From: an uncultured Eubacteriales bacterium
GTDB lineage: Bacteria; Bacillota; Clostridia; Oscillospirales; Acutalibacteraceae
DNA length: 61,619 nucleotides
Assembly: GCA_934489735.1 (NCBI GenBank)
Contig: CAKSSR010000013.1
Coordinates: 1 to 61,619 of the forward strand
Reading direction: 5' to 3'
The notes under the pieces were generated by a model, which saw nothing but the letters and a program-made list of their open reading frames with translations, was not told the DNA's origin and searched no databases. The stretch's first letter is position 1; every line of letters starts with the position of its first letter. Positions 53,298 through 61,619 of the stretch are shown here, piece after piece. The position numbers and the translations under genes were made by a program.

Positions 53298-53993
53298 CTA
53301 ATTATCCAATGATATTGATATATCTATTTCACCTTTTAATCCACTTTCCACTAAGTACGGTTCAAAATTAATATAACTCAAGAACATTGAGGCAACCATT
53401 TCATATTGACTTAGTGGTGCCAATATACCATTAATAGCACCCATAGCCTGCTCTGTAACCCATTTGCCAATTGACGATATAAATGCTACTGTTCCACCTT
53501 GTTCTTCATATTCTCTTTGCTTTGCATCTAAGGCCTCCTTATCTGTAATATCAAAAGCTCTCATTTTGAAGTCTTCATCCAACTTAACTTTTCTCTCTAC
53601 ATTTTCCGGACCAAAATCATCTCCATCAAGATAACTCCCTTCATGCTCCAATATTTCATAGCCTCCTGATGTTGCTCCACTGTTTCTGCATGCTATCATA
53701 TACTTCTTTATGCTCGATTCAAGCCAATTGCTTACTAAAAATTTAGTATATGCACGATTGCTAACCTTTAAGGAACTAAGTACTGTTGAAAGTTGTCCAA
53801 AAATTCCTTTTCCCAATTTTTTAATTATATCTAATGCTTTTCTAACAACTCCTTTTTTTTCATCTTTAATTACCTCCATAAGCCTATCAATTATTTCATC
53901 ATCGTTATCAAATCCCCAGTTTATTTCTCCGTCAGCTATTTTCTTATTCAACGAATCGAAATCATTTATCTTGGCTTTTATTACAACTATCAT
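53298..53993 (-). CDS. Partner protein type Y, copy 1 (unknown)
   Basis: 231 residues, first gene of the operon. Features shared with 49009-49722: N-terminal VVIKAKINDFDSL strand, AYTKFLVSNWLESSIKKYM, ENVERKVKLDEDFKMRAFD, GGTVAFISSIGKW and a terminal GEIDISISL strand. There is no signal peptide or strong transmembrane helix; a mildly hydrophobic C-terminal part (about 175-215) could associate with membrane. Start: ATG at 53993, 8 nt after GGAGG; the GTG at 53999 is too close to the ribosome site. Transcribed from the consensus promoter at 54125-54154 through a leader of about 120 nt. Function unknown. Confidence 0.7.
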   Translation of the reverse strand: MIVVIKAKINDFDSLNKKIADGEINWGFDNDDEIIDRLMEVIKDEKKGVVRKALDIIKKLGKGIFGQLSTVLSSLKVSNRAYTKFLVSNWLESSIKKYMIACRNSGATSGGYEILEHEGSYLDGDDFGPENVERKVKLDEDFKMRAFDITDKEALDAKQREYEEQGGTVAFISSIGKWVTEQAMGAINGILAPLSQYEMVASMFLSYINFEPYLVESGLKGEIDISISLDN

Positions 53994-54124
53994 AATCACT
54001 TCCTCCTTTTCTATTATTTTTTTTTAATTTTTCTTCATTCATTTCTCTTTTTCTTTAATAATTAATATTATTTCCTAAATTATTGCAATCAGTCTCTTCA
54101 ACTTCTGTTAAAAATTCTTCTTAC

Positions 54125-54154
54125 ATGATACCACGCACTATACAAATTGTCAAG
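54125..54154 (-). promoter_or_regulatory. Promoter of the double-glycine-leader operon
   Basis: Minus strand: TTGACA, 17-nt spacer, TATCAT. The transcribed leader of about 120 nt contains a possible 26-codon ORF (ATGAATGAAGAAAAA...) overlapping the first gene, with no good ribosome site. The 53994-54414 gap otherwise holds only the divergent dapF promoter. Confidence 0.72.
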
Positions 54155-54353
54155 TAATTTTAAAATAAATCATTTTGTTTTGTCAGTTGTATATAAGTTT
54201 CTTTATTTTTCTATGCCCTGTAATTCTTTTCTGCTATATTTCCATTATAATTTTAGAAAAATTCGTATCATTTGTATCCGATTTATAACTATTTAATCGA
54301 TACGTCCATTTATCTGCTTATTACTATGATCATTTTTGTAGCAATTATCTTCC

Positions 54354-54382
54354 TTGAAAAAGTCTTCCTGGTAGTGTATAAT
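54354..54382 (+). promoter_or_regulatory. Promoter of the dapF-pyrG-dapL operon
   Basis: TTGAAA, 17-nt spacer, consensus TATAAT, 32 nt before the dapF ATG. Confidence 0.75.
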
Positions 54383-54414
54383 TGTATTATTCTATGTCAT
54401 AGGTGGTATTTTTT

Positions 54415-55287
54415 ATGAATCTTAAGTTCACTAAAATGCAGGGTCTTGGAAATGATTATATATATGTGAATTGTTTCGACAATGATGTGAAAAATCAAAT
54501 ACAAGACCCAGCTAATCTTAGTATTAAGTTGTCAGATAGACATTTTGGCGTCGGATCTGATGGCCTTATTCTTATATTACCTTCAAAAAAGTGTGACGCC
54601 CGTATGAGAATGTTTAACTCAGATGGCAGTGAGGGTAAAATGTGTGGTAATGGGATTAGATGTGTTGGAAAGTTTGTATATGATTATATATTTAACAAAG
54701 ACAAAAATAAAAGTAGTTTAACAATAGAAACATTGAGTGGTATTAAATCTGTTAATATTTTAAATGATGACTTGATTTCTGTTGACATGGGGAAGCCTTC
54801 TCTTAAAGCGTCTCAAATCCCGGTTAATTTAGCTGAAGATATTGTAGTCAATCGTAAAGTAAGCATGAACGATAATAATGATTATTATATAACGTGCGTC
54901 TCCATGGGCAACCCACATTGCATCATATTTTATGATGATGATTTAGAAAAATTGGATATAAGAGAAATAGGTAAGGAATTTGAAAGAAGTTCTTTATTTC
55001 CTGAAGGAGTCAATATAGAATTTGTGAAAATAATAAGCAATGATTCTATAAGGATGAGAGTTTGGGAACGAGGAAGTGGCGAAACGCTAGCGTGTGGAAC
55101 GGGTGCGTGTGCATCAGTAGTCGCATGCATAGAAAATGGTTACTTTTCGAAAGGAATGGATATCAAAGTCATTCTAAATGGTGGGACTTTATATGTAAAT
55201 TATGATGAAAATGATAATATATATATGACCGGCGAAGCTAAAAAAGTATTCGATGGAATAGTGAATATAGATATAGAAAGGATTTAA
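54415..55287 (+). CDS. dapF: Diaminopimelate epimerase
   Basis: Cofactor-independent racemase converting LL-DAP to meso-DAP for peptidoglycan and lysine. Both catalytic cysteines are in conserved context: Cys77 in GKMCGNGIRC and Cys227 in TLACGTGACAS, plus GLGNDYIY near the start. 290 residues, normal. Start: ATG at 54415, 8 nt after AGGTGG; the in-frame GTG at 54403 lies inside the ribosome site. It is 6 nt from pyrG. DapL, two genes downstream, supplies its LL-DAP substrate. Confidence 0.96.
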   Translation: MNLKFTKMQGLGNDYIYVNCFDNDVKNQIQDPANLSIKLSDRHFGVGSDGLILILPSKKCDARMRMFNSDGSEGKMCGNGIRCVGKFVYDYIFNKDKNKSSLTIETLSGIKSVNILNDDLISVDMGKPSLKASQIPVNLAEDIVVNRKVSMNDNNDYYITCVSMGNPHCIIFYDDDLEKLDIREIGKEFERSSLFPEGVNIEFVKIISNDSIRMRVWERGSGETLACGTGACASVVACIENGYFSKGMDIKVILNGGTLYVNYDENDNIYMTGEAKKVFDGIVNIDIERI

Positions 55288-55293
55288 AAAATA

Positions 55294-56916
55294 ATGAATA
55301 AAACTGATAAACAAAGAAAGTATATATTTGTAACAGGAGGCGTAGTTTCAGGATTAGGAAAGGGAATAACTGCGGCTTCATTGGGAAGATTATTAAAATC
55401 AAAGGGATTGAAGATAGCTTCTCAAAAGCTTGATCCGTATATAAATGTCGACCCGGGAACAATGAGTCCATATCAACATGGTGAAGTATTTGTAACCGAG
55501 GACGGTGCTGAAACTGACCTAGATTTAGGACATTATGAGAGATTTATAAACGAAGACTTAAATAAGTATTCTAATTTAACCACAGGTAAAGTCTATTGGA
55601 ACGTTTTGACAAAAGAAAGAAACGGTGAGTACCTAGGAGACACTATCCAAGTCATCCCTCATATAACTAACGAAATTAAATCATTTATATATTCAGTCGG
55701 CGAAAAGAATGATGCTGACGTAGTATTAACGGAAATTGGCGGAACAGTAGGAGACATTGAAAGCCAACCATTCTTGGAAGCAATCAGACAAGTGTCATTA
55801 GAAGTTGGGAAGAGCAATTGTTTGTTTATGCATGTAACTTTAATCCCATATGTATCTAGTTCAGGAGAACATAAGTCTAAACCAACGCAGCACTCAGTAA
55901 AAGAATTGAGATCGCTTGGAATTAATCCAGATATAATTATAGCTAGATGCGACGAGCCACTGGGGGATGACATAAGACAGAAAATTTCACTCTTTTGCAA
56001 CGTTAAGCCTGACTGCGTCATTGAAAATATTACTGTGCCAGTACTATACGAAGCTCCTATGATGCTGGAGAAAGCTAATTTTTCAAATATTGTTTGCAGA
56101 GAATTGAATTTGACTCTTCCTGAAGGAGATATGCAAGAATGGAAAGAGATGCTGGAAAGAATAAATAAGAGAGATAAAACTGTATCAATTGCAATTGTCG
56201 GGAAATATGTGAAACTTCATGACGCTTACCTATCAGTAGCTGAAGCACTTAATCACGGCGGCTATGAAAATAGTGCAAAAGTTAATATAAAATGGGTAGA
56301 CTCTGAACTGGTTACTGAATATACTGTTGATGAACTATTAGGAGATTGTGACGGTCTATTGGTACCAGGAGGCTTCGGGGATAGAGGCGTAGAAGGAAAA
56401 ATTGTAACTGCTAAGTATGCAAGAGAAAATAATATCCCATACTTCGGCATATGCCTTGGAATGCAAACAGCTGTAATAGAATTTGCTAGAAATGTACTTA
56501 AATTAGAAAATGCAAACTCAAGTGAATTTGTAAATACTGAGCATGCAATAATAGATTTAATGGAAGATCAACAAGGAAACTTGCCAAAGGGTGGCACAAT
56601 GAGACTGGGGGCTTACCCATGTGTGATAAAAAGCAACTCCATGATGCACAAACTATATGAGGCTGACGAAGTATCTGAAAGACATAGACATAGATATGAA
56701 TTCAATAACAAATACAGAAGCTTAATGGAAGATAATGGGATGATTATAACCGGTACTTCACCTAATGGAATATTGGTTGAAGCTGTCGAGATCCCTAAGA
56801 ATAAGTTCTTTGTGGGAGTTCAATATCATCCTGAGTTTAAAAGTAGACCAAATCATGCACACCCTTTGTTTAGAGGATTTATTAAAGCAGCATTAGAAAG
56901 AAAATTATCTAAATAA
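55294..56916 (+). CDS. pyrG: CTP synthase
   Basis: ATP- and glutamine-dependent amination of UTP to CTP. The N-terminal amidoligase domain has the P-loop GGVVSGLGKGI (about 16-26) and KLDPYINVDPGTMSP. The C-terminal class I glutaminase has GLLVPGGFGDRG, the nucleophile Cys in FGICLGMQ and the HPEF motif near the end. 540 residues is standard. Placement between dapF and dapL is unusual, as no biochemical link is obvious. No C-tract attenuator of the pyrG type was seen in the 6-nt gap. Confidence 0.97.
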   Translation: MNKTDKQRKYIFVTGGVVSGLGKGITAASLGRLLKSKGLKIASQKLDPYINVDPGTMSPYQHGEVFVTEDGAETDLDLGHYERFINEDLNKYSNLTTGKVYWNVLTKERNGEYLGDTIQVIPHITNEIKSFIYSVGEKNDADVVLTEIGGTVGDIESQPFLEAIRQVSLEVGKSNCLFMHVTLIPYVSSSGEHKSKPTQHSVKELRSLGINPDIIIARCDEPLGDDIRQKISLFCNVKPDCVIENITVPVLYEAPMMLEKANFSNIVCRELNLTLPEGDMQEWKEMLERINKRDKTVSIAIVGKYVKLHDAYLSVAEALNHGGYENSAKVNIKWVDSELVTEYTVDELLGDCDGLLVPGGFGDRGVEGKIVTAKYARENNIPYFGICLGMQTAVIEFARNVLKLENANSSEFVNTEHAIIDLMEDQQGNLPKGGTMRLGAYPCVIKSNSMMHKLYEADEVSERHRHRYEFNNKYRSLMEDNGMIITGTSPNGILVEAVEIPKNKFFVGVQYHPEFKSRPNHAHPLFRGFIKAALERKLSK

Positions 56917-56931
56917 TAAGGAGGACCTTAT

Positions 56932-58104
56932 ATGAAATTAAATCATAATTTCGATAATTTGAAGAAAAATTACCTTTTTGCAGATATAGATAAGAAAGTT
57001 AAAGAATATAAAAGCAAAAATCCAAGCGCAAATATAATAAGCCTTGGAATTGGTGATGTGAGTTTACCTCTATGTAATCAGGTTATAAAAAATCTTCATG
57101 AGGCTGTTGACGAGATGTCAAATAAAGATACGTTTAGGGGATATGGCCCATACAGAGGTTATGAGTTCCTTAGAAATGCTATCATAAATTACTATCAATC
57201 ATTTAACGTCTCACTTGATTTAGACGAAATTTTTGTAAGCGATGGGGCAAAAAGCGAAATCGGTAATGTAGTCGATATCTTTGATAAGGATAACGTAGTA
57301 TTAATACCTGACCCTGTTTACCCTGTGTACGTGGATACAAATATAATGTCAGGAAGAAAGATTATATATGCAAATGCAACGTCCGATAATGACTTTGTAC
57401 CTAAACCTGACGAAAATGTTCATGCAGATATAATATATATATGCTCCCCTAATAATCCTACTGGAGCAGTATATAGCAAAGAAAAGCTACAATTATGGGT
57501 CGACTATGCAATAAGTAACAACGCTATTATATTATTTGACGCAGCTTATGAAGCTTTTATCGACGATCAAGCACTTCCAAGAAGTATATTCGAAATCGAA
57601 GGAGCAAAGAAGTGCGCTATTGAATTTTGCTCTCTATCTAAAACGGCTGGGTTTACTGGAACTAGATGCGGCTATACTGTAATACCAAAAGAACTAGAAT
57701 TGGATGGACATAATATTAATGACTTTTGGTTTAGAAGACAATCAACTAAGTCAAACGGAGTGTCATATATCATCCAAAAAGGCGCAGCTGCAGTATTTAC
57801 TGAAAAAGGTTTAATACAAGTTAAAGAATGTATTAAATATTACAAGAATAATGCAAAATTAATAGGAGAAGCATTAACTGAACTTGGAATTTCATTCATC
57901 GGCGGGAAACATTCCCCTTATATATGGCTTGAGTGCCCTAATATGAAGTCTTGGGACTTCTTTGATTACTTATTAGATAAGGCTAATATAGTTGGTACGC
58001 CTGGGGCAGGATTCGGTATAAATGGTGAAGGATTCTTTAGATTGACCGCTTTCTCAAGTAAAGAAGATACTGAAGAAGCTGTACGTAGATTAAAATTATT
58101 ATAA
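56932..58104 (+). CDS. dapL: LL-diaminopimelate aminotransferase
   Basis: PLP enzyme that converts tetrahydrodipicolinate to LL-DAP in one step, bypassing the succinylase and acetylase routes. Motifs: LGIGDVSLPL (38-47), SDGAKSEIGN (103-112), SPNNPTGAV (172-180) and the PLP lysine Lys237 in SLSKTAGFTGTRCGY. 390 residues is about the usual 390-410. AAGGAGGA ribosome site. Together with Asd, DapA, DapB and DapF, all in this window, it completes the route from aspartyl phosphate to meso-DAP. Confidence 0.96.
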   Translation: MKLNHNFDNLKKNYLFADIDKKVKEYKSKNPSANIISLGIGDVSLPLCNQVIKNLHEAVDEMSNKDTFRGYGPYRGYEFLRNAIINYYQSFNVSLDLDEIFVSDGAKSEIGNVVDIFDKDNVVLIPDPVYPVYVDTNIMSGRKIIYANATSDNDFVPKPDENVHADIIYICSPNNPTGAVYSKEKLQLWVDYAISNNAIILFDAAYEAFIDDQALPRSIFEIEGAKKCAIEFCSLSKTAGFTGTRCGYTVIPKELELDGHNINDFWFRRQSTKSNGVSYIIQKGAAAVFTEKGLIQVKECIKYYKNNAKLIGEALTELGISFIGGKHSPYIWLECPNMKSWDFFDYLLDKANIVGTPGAGFGINGEGFFRLTAFSSKEDTEEAVRRLKLL

Positions 58105-58111
58105 AAAAATA

Positions 58112-58146
58112 TCACCGTGAGTCATTGATATCGTGAATCACGGTGA
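58112..58146. terminator. Bidirectional terminator after dapL
   Basis: Perfect 9-bp stem TCACCGTGA / TCACGGTGA. T-rich on both sides, with seven T on the minus strand, between the convergent dapL and the 58157-60159 gene. Confidence 0.85.
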
Positions 58147-58156
58147 CTTTATCTTA

Positions 58157-60159
58157 TTATTTTAATACAGTTTCTAAATCTGACATTAAAGTTTCTACTT
58201 CCGCTTTTGTTATAATCCCCAGAGAAGCAAGTTGATCTAAACAGCTAGATACTGCCCGACCAGGCAAATCATTTGAATCCCACGATTGTTTAATAAGAGC
58301 TTTAACAATGGTTAGTTTGTCTTCATTTTTATTCTGTTTTATTGTTCTTGATATATCAACTATCAATTTCATCTTATAAGATATATGATCACTGCTACGG
58401 GCGTTATCTAATTTAGATACAGGTGTTCCACCCATTTCTTGCAAAAACTTATAATTTAATTTATTATTTTCACATTTAATGTAATTACCACTAAATACTT
58501 TTTCGAGTGTTTCTATATCTTGAATATTATCTAAAGGTCTAGTTACTAAATATTTCTTAACTCCGATCTCATAAATCTTAAATTTTTTTAATGTTGCTAT
58601 ATCTTCATCTTGTAAGTAATAAAAACAAATCTCATCATCATCTTCACTTGAATCTGGTTTTGAAAATATTCCATCCAACTCTTTTTTTATCTCTTCGTTT
58701 GTCTTTCCTTTTTTTGCACCTTCAATAATATTACATAAAGCTATAAACTCTTTATCATTCTTTAATTTTAAAATATCTCCATGCGATATCCCTTGATTTC
58801 CAGCAAAACATACTTTCCTATTCAAGAAATCATCAAAATCCATTCCTCCATAAGTAATTATTTTTAGATATTGCTCCTTATTTTCCCCTTTATATTCTGC
58901 ATTCTTTAACTTTTTATATTCCTCCCTTTTTGCTTTTTCCACTACATCTTTTATTTCTTTAGTTTTCTTCCAAATTTCCGTAAGGTCTCTTATCGCACTC
59001 ATAGAATTATAAAATACAAATACTTCTCCTTCACTCCTATTTACTTTTAATATTCTACAATTGTTTATGTTCAGCCCTTCCACTTCATAAAAATTAAAAC
59101 TTCTTTCAGATTTAATTTCACCTTTAGAAATTAACATGTCAATTATTTCTTCTACTGTTGCACCCATATTAAATTCATATTTACCTATTTTAATCTTTTG
59201 CTTTTTAAATTCATCCAATGTCATTTTTTTTGTAGTTTTTTTCTCTTCAGACTTAAATTTTTCTAATTCTGTACATTCTTCAACCTTATATATTTGATCA
59301 ACGAGGTTTTTCATTCCCATTAACTGTTGTTTTTTCTCTAAAATTTCAGAACATTTAATGTTCTCGTAAAAGCATTTTGGATCTTGACATATTATGCTTC
59401 TTTTAATACCATTTCTGTCAGACAACTTTATCGTGAGCGTACTATTTTCAAAACTAGTGCCATCAAATTCAAAATATTTAATTTCATTATGTTCTGGCTC
59501 TTTATATGCGATCTTCTCTAAAAAAAGTTTCTCATCACCTTGTAGTATCTTAACAAACATGTTTGCTATATTCCCAATTTTATATCCATCAAGTTCTAAG
59601 ATGTCATTGCCCACCTTATTTCTTGGTGGATTTCCACTTTCTATTCCTTCTAGAATCTCATCATTAGATACAGCTGTAAGACCGTTATAGATATAAACTT
59701 TGTATGGATCTTCACTTGTACCTACTCTACGAATATCAAGATCTCTTGCAATACCTATACCGTATGTATATATCAATACGTCTTTATTATAGAATTCTTT
59801 ATCAAATATTTCATCATCATTGCGTTTGCAACCATATTCCTTTAAACTTGAGCTAATTTTTTCAATTCTCTCCTCATTTTTATCGGGGGGGGTACAGCCT
59901 TGCCTATATTTTCAAACCCATTTGGATATTTTTTTATTAATTCCTCTAAAGCATCATTAAGATTGAAAGCCACTCCTGTTGCGTTAGGTAATTTAGGTTT
60001 TATTATTTCTTCTAACCTTTCTTCGTCTTTATCAAAAGTTTCCTTAATTTTTTTAACATCTGCCGCATCGTCAGGTATTTTATCACCATACAAATCATTA
60101 ATCATTTTAGGTATTTGTTCCCTAAGTTCTTTTATTCTTTCCAATAATTCACTTACCAT
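58157..60159 (-). pseudogene. Modular unknown protein, split by a C8 (G8) tract
   Basis: Two ORFs form one gene of about 667 codons. The upstream ORF (ATG 60159, ribosome site AAGGAGAAGG; MVSELLERIKELREQ) reaches an octamer of C (G8 at 59885-59892, plus strand) and goes out of frame. In the other frame the DNA continues without stop (DKNEERIEKISSSLKEYG, then DDEIFDKEFYNKDVLIY) into the long ORF usually started at 59776. FDKEFYNKDVLIYTYGIGIARDL aligns with YDKDIYNESAEIYVYDTGSARKM of the 29182-30756 protein, proving the upstream frame is genuine. Nine or six C would restore it. The rest has KRSIICQDPKCFYENIK, VFVFYNSMSAIRDL and KYLVTRPLDNIQDIE modules. Function unknown; likely phase-variable rather than dead. 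Confidence 0.78.
59885..59892. repeat. G8/C8 homopolymer tract inside the 58157-60159 gene
   Basis: Eight consecutive G on the plus strand in AT-rich coding DNA, at the point where two homologous frames must be joined. A candidate slippage switch. Confidence 0.8.
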
Positions 60160-60325
60160 AATCCTTCTCCTTCCATAATTTCATTATTTGTATTTAAAAT
60201 ACACTTTATATTTTAACATAAGTAAAAATTTATTACAAGCAGTATGCGTATAAAATAATTTTAGTTTTTTTAAGTCAATAATTAATCAACACATTGTATA
60301 ATTACATAATGTATTCTTTATATTT

Positions 60326-61619
60326 TTATGAATCTTTTCCCTGTGGGCTTGTTGTCGGTGGATACATCATCATAAACTTGCCACTACTTCCCTCAAATAC
60401 TGGGCTATCATATCGATATTTTTTTGTTTCTGCAGGTACTTTGTCATTGTTGTCCTGTTTTTTTGTTTCTTTAGACTTATCAACTACGACACATCCTTTT
60501 CCATACTGAATCGCTACTTGTTCTGGCGACAACCAAAACGGGCTATTTGAAGAGAAAACTTTGGTCTTAAAAGTATAAATATCCCATAATCGTATGTCAC
60601 TCAAATTACACTTGAAATCTCCGAACATTAAGAACGTTCTACCAAAATCATCAAGACTCATAACTCCTTTCACGTCATTTACATCCCTTACTTTAAAACT
60701 AGTAAAATCCGATTCCAGACTGTAAACCTTATCTATTATTTTTTTCGTCTCCTCTATGTATTCTATGGCTTGATTATATAATTTCTCATAGCATTTTCCT
60801 TCATTTAAAAAACTTTTTCCATATTCACACATAAAGTCACATGCCTTAGCACTAAAAAGATACATTACATCTGGGATTATAACATATCTATTGCCCTTAA
60901 ATTTAACTTTTAAACGATTTTCGATTTCATACTTATTTTCTAATTCCAAATACTTGTCTTTCCCTTCATTTTCATACATCTCTTTAATTTTTTTAGAGTC
61001 TTCTCCTGTTATTACTCCTAAACCATGCATTTTCTCAACTAATTTATTAAATCTATCCTTATCATTAAATTTCCCCTTATTCTTATAGACAAAATTTATA
61101 AATTCATTTACAGAATTTTTCTTATTCTTTTCTACTTCTTTTGCAATATCATAGATTAACTTATAATTATCTTCAATAGAACTATTCTCAAGATTATAAA
61201 TCGCTTGATTTTCGCAATTTATCAAAGCATTTACCTTATGATATTCTTCTTTCGGTAATCCTGCAATCTCTATCAAATTTTCACTGTTTATTTCTTCAAT
61301 AAAATTCATATTTGAGTCTATCTCTGATTTTGTATGATCGTAAAGTAAATACCTTGGTTTTCCTAATTTTTCTCCATTAAGCCTAAAGATAATTTTTATA
61401 CCATTATTCAATTCATTTCCTGATACTACATAACAAACATAATTTTTATCCTTAAGTTCTTTATAACCTCGATTTTCCCTCTGGTTGTAGCTTACCGGTC
61501 GGCCCTGGTTGCTTCCTTGATATCCTTGGTTCTGGCCGCCCATACCTGCCATATGATTAAATTTACTTTGTTGCTGCGGTTGATATGCCCCCTGGTTGCA
61601 ACTTACTTGTTGGCCTTGA
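60326..61619 (-). CDS. Q-rich modular protein, 5' end beyond the window
   Basis: The frame is open to the right edge of the window, upstream of the internal ATG at 61552: it reads QGQQVSCNQGAYQPQQQ before MAGMGGQNQ. The gene is therefore 5'-partial with a Q/N/G-rich N-terminus like those at 25566 and 30756. Next comes a module shared with 18445-20127 (KNYVCYVVSGNEL, IIFRLNGEKLG, RYLLYDHTKSEIDSN). Then a helical region, and RYVIIPDVMYLFS and TFLMFGDFKCNLSDI strands. The C-terminus is K/D/S-rich (KSKETKKQDNNDK) and ends TSPQGKDS. Function unknown. It ties the Q-rich family to the repeat protein at 18 kb. Confidence 0.78.
   Translation of the reverse strand, partial: QGQQVSCNQGAYQPQQQSKFNHMAGMGGQNQGYQGSNQGRPVSYNQRENRGYKELKDKNYVCYVVSGNELNNGIKIIFRLNGEKLGKPRYLLYDHTKSEIDSNMNFIEEINSENLIEIAGLPKEEYHKVNALINCENQAIYNLENSSIEDNYKLIYDIAKEVEKNKKNSVNEFINFVYKNKGKFNDKDRFNKLVEKMHGLGVITGEDSKKIKEMYENEGKDKYLELENKYEIENRLKVKFKGNRYVIIPDVMYLFSAKACDFMCEYGKSFLNEGKCYEKLYNQAIEYIEETKKIIDKVYSLESDFTSFKVRDVNDVKGVMSLDDFGRTFLMFGDFKCNLSDIRLWDIYTFKTKVFSSNSPFWLSPEQVAIQYGKGCVVVDKSKETKKQDNNDKVPAETKKYRYDSPVFEGSSGKFMMMYPPTTSPQGKDS

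Overview
The window is AT-rich DNA from what looks like a low-GC Gram-positive anaerobe of the Clostridia type. The evidence is: strong GGAGG ribosome binding sites, TTGACA/TATAAT promoters, a nine-gene V-type ATPase operon in the clostridial order, an LL-diaminopimelate aminotransferase (DapL) route to lysine and meso-DAP, and PlsY, RecN and AsnB of Firmicutes type. No rRNA, tRNA, CRISPR array or complete transposon was seen. The species cannot be named from the sequence. A eukaryotic-type tyrosine phosphatase, a Fic protein and several lineage-specific multigene families suggest a host- or community-associated lifestyle, but that is inference.

Layout. 0-6 kb: a Fic protein, a classical-type protein tyrosine phosphatase and two proteins built from about 170-residue repeats, one of them frameshifted. 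6-9 kb: asd-dapA-dapB. 9-18.3 kb: V-ATPase operon H-I-K-E-C-F-A-B-D plus a COG2426 membrane protein, all on the minus strand. The K subunit carries the Na+-coordinating residues known from Enterococcus hirae NtpK. 18.4-34 kb: an expanded accessory locus. A repeat protein is followed by two copies of a unit made of a BspA/LRR-like protein and a Q/N/M-rich low-complexity protein. Broken C-terminal remnants and four near-identical hairpin terminators lie between them, with a 1,678-bp identical direct duplication carrying an N-terminally truncated AAA_14/DUF4143 ATPase. 34-47 kb: mostly housekeeping genes (recN, plsY, a P-loop ATPase, an O-antigen-ligase-like membrane protein, nadE, asnB, a phosphohexomutase), interrupted by a tandem pair of small unknown genes. 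47.2-48.2 kb: transposon-like debris. 48.2-54 kb: a striking one-directional operon alternating small proteins that have a double-glycine leader motif and a hydrophobic, Lys-tailed C-terminus with larger proteins of two related unknown types. 54.4-58.1 kb: dapF-pyrG-dapL. 58.1-61.6 kb: two more proteins of the Q-rich/modular family, the last running off the window.

How it fits together. Asd, DapA, DapB, DapL and DapF are all here, so the window holds most of the DAP/lysine branch, split over two operons that bracket the accessory DNA. The accessory proteins at 3-6, 18-33, 37.8-39.4 and 58-61.6 kb share short strand-helix modules and appear to be one lineage-specific superfamily. Several members are broken by events typical of contingency loci: a C9 tract, a G8 tract and an A7 tract each sit exactly where two homologous reading frames fail to join, and one gene is interrupted by a single in-frame amber codon. 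The best candidates for an undescribed system are the double-glycine-leader/partner array (48.2-54.0 kb) and the homopolymer-switched modular family.
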